Part shown: in pieces, positions 64,000 through 64,000 of the stretch | How positions within the stretch are numbered: the first letter of the stretch is position 1 | Layout of the letters: each line of letters starts with the position of its first letter | Assembly (NCBI GenBank): GCA_020852865.1 | Contig: JADYZZ010000065.1 | Coordinates: 1-64,000, forward strand | Length of the DNA stretch: 64,000 nt | Reading direction: 5' to 3' | From: Rubrivivax sp. | Lineage (GTDB): Bacteria > Pseudomonadota > Gammaproteobacteria > Burkholderiales > Burkholderiaceae_C | Program-made: the position numbers and the translations under genes | The notes under the pieces: model-generated | Database searches by the model: none | What the model was told of the DNA's origin: nothing | Seen by the model: only the letters and a program-made list of their open reading frames with translations

Positions 64000-64000
64000 C

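Overview
The window is chromosomal DNA of a very GC-rich Gram-negative bacterium, most likely a betaproteobacterium of the order Burkholderiales. Pointers are the queG-tsaE-amiC neighbourhood, the Bug-type (tripartite tricarboxylate) solute receptor, the RND efflux operon, the frequent GTG starts with 4-base stop/start overlaps, and reading frames that stay open in several frames because of the high GC. I saw no rRNA, tRNA, CRISPR array, intact insertion sequence or prophage. The gene calls rest on protein motifs read by eye.

Layout. 1-6.0 kb: xerD, a secreted chalcone-isomerase-fold protein, an AEC carrier, queG, tsaE and amiC. 6-13.7 kb: a lytic transglycosylase coupled to a FabH-like synthase, a phasin-like protein, B12-dependent ribonucleotide reductase coupled to a zinc alcohol dehydrogenase, and a universal stress protein. 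13.8-16.9 kb: serC, a serA-type dehydrogenase and an enoyl-CoA hydratase as an overlapping run. 16.9-21.7 kb: a complete BMP-type ABC importer, probably for nucleosides. 21.7-29.0 kb: a second AEC carrier, SppA, an orphan cysteine-enzyme-like protein in a less GC-rich patch, PhoD, a second hydratase and a DedA protein.

29.4-35.1 kb is a LysR-controlled amino acid cassette: regulator, aspartase-like lyase and a four-gene polar amino acid ABC importer. 35.3-39.2 kb holds two convergent gene pairs: an ArnT-like transferase with a GtrA protein, and a polyprenyl-phosphate glycosyltransferase with a YdjC/NaxD-like deacetylase. Together they have the parts of a lipid A (or other envelope) amino-sugar modification pathway. 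39.3-44.8 kb: riboflavin synthase, a class V aminotransferase, an ArsC/Spx-like protein, a lipoprotein, an acyltransferase, and the divergent nitrosative-stress pair ytfE/nsrR.

44.8-56.6 kb: an MFS transporter, a lone HicA-like protein, a tripartite RND pump, a divergent Ntn-hydrolase acylase of the AHL-acylase type, a Bug receptor and a small monooxygenase. 56.9-64 kb: a secreted caspase-like protein, a VOC protein, an unassigned ion-transporter-type permease, and an amidohydrolase of the 8-oxoguanine deaminase type coupled to an ABC permease that runs off the end.

The least expected signals are small. Two families of palindromic repeat begin exactly on the stop codon of the upstream gene. 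Two different hexanucleotide repeats each have nine units and lie upstream of genes. There is also the Lgm/Flm-like envelope cassette and the stand-alone permuted-papain-like protein.
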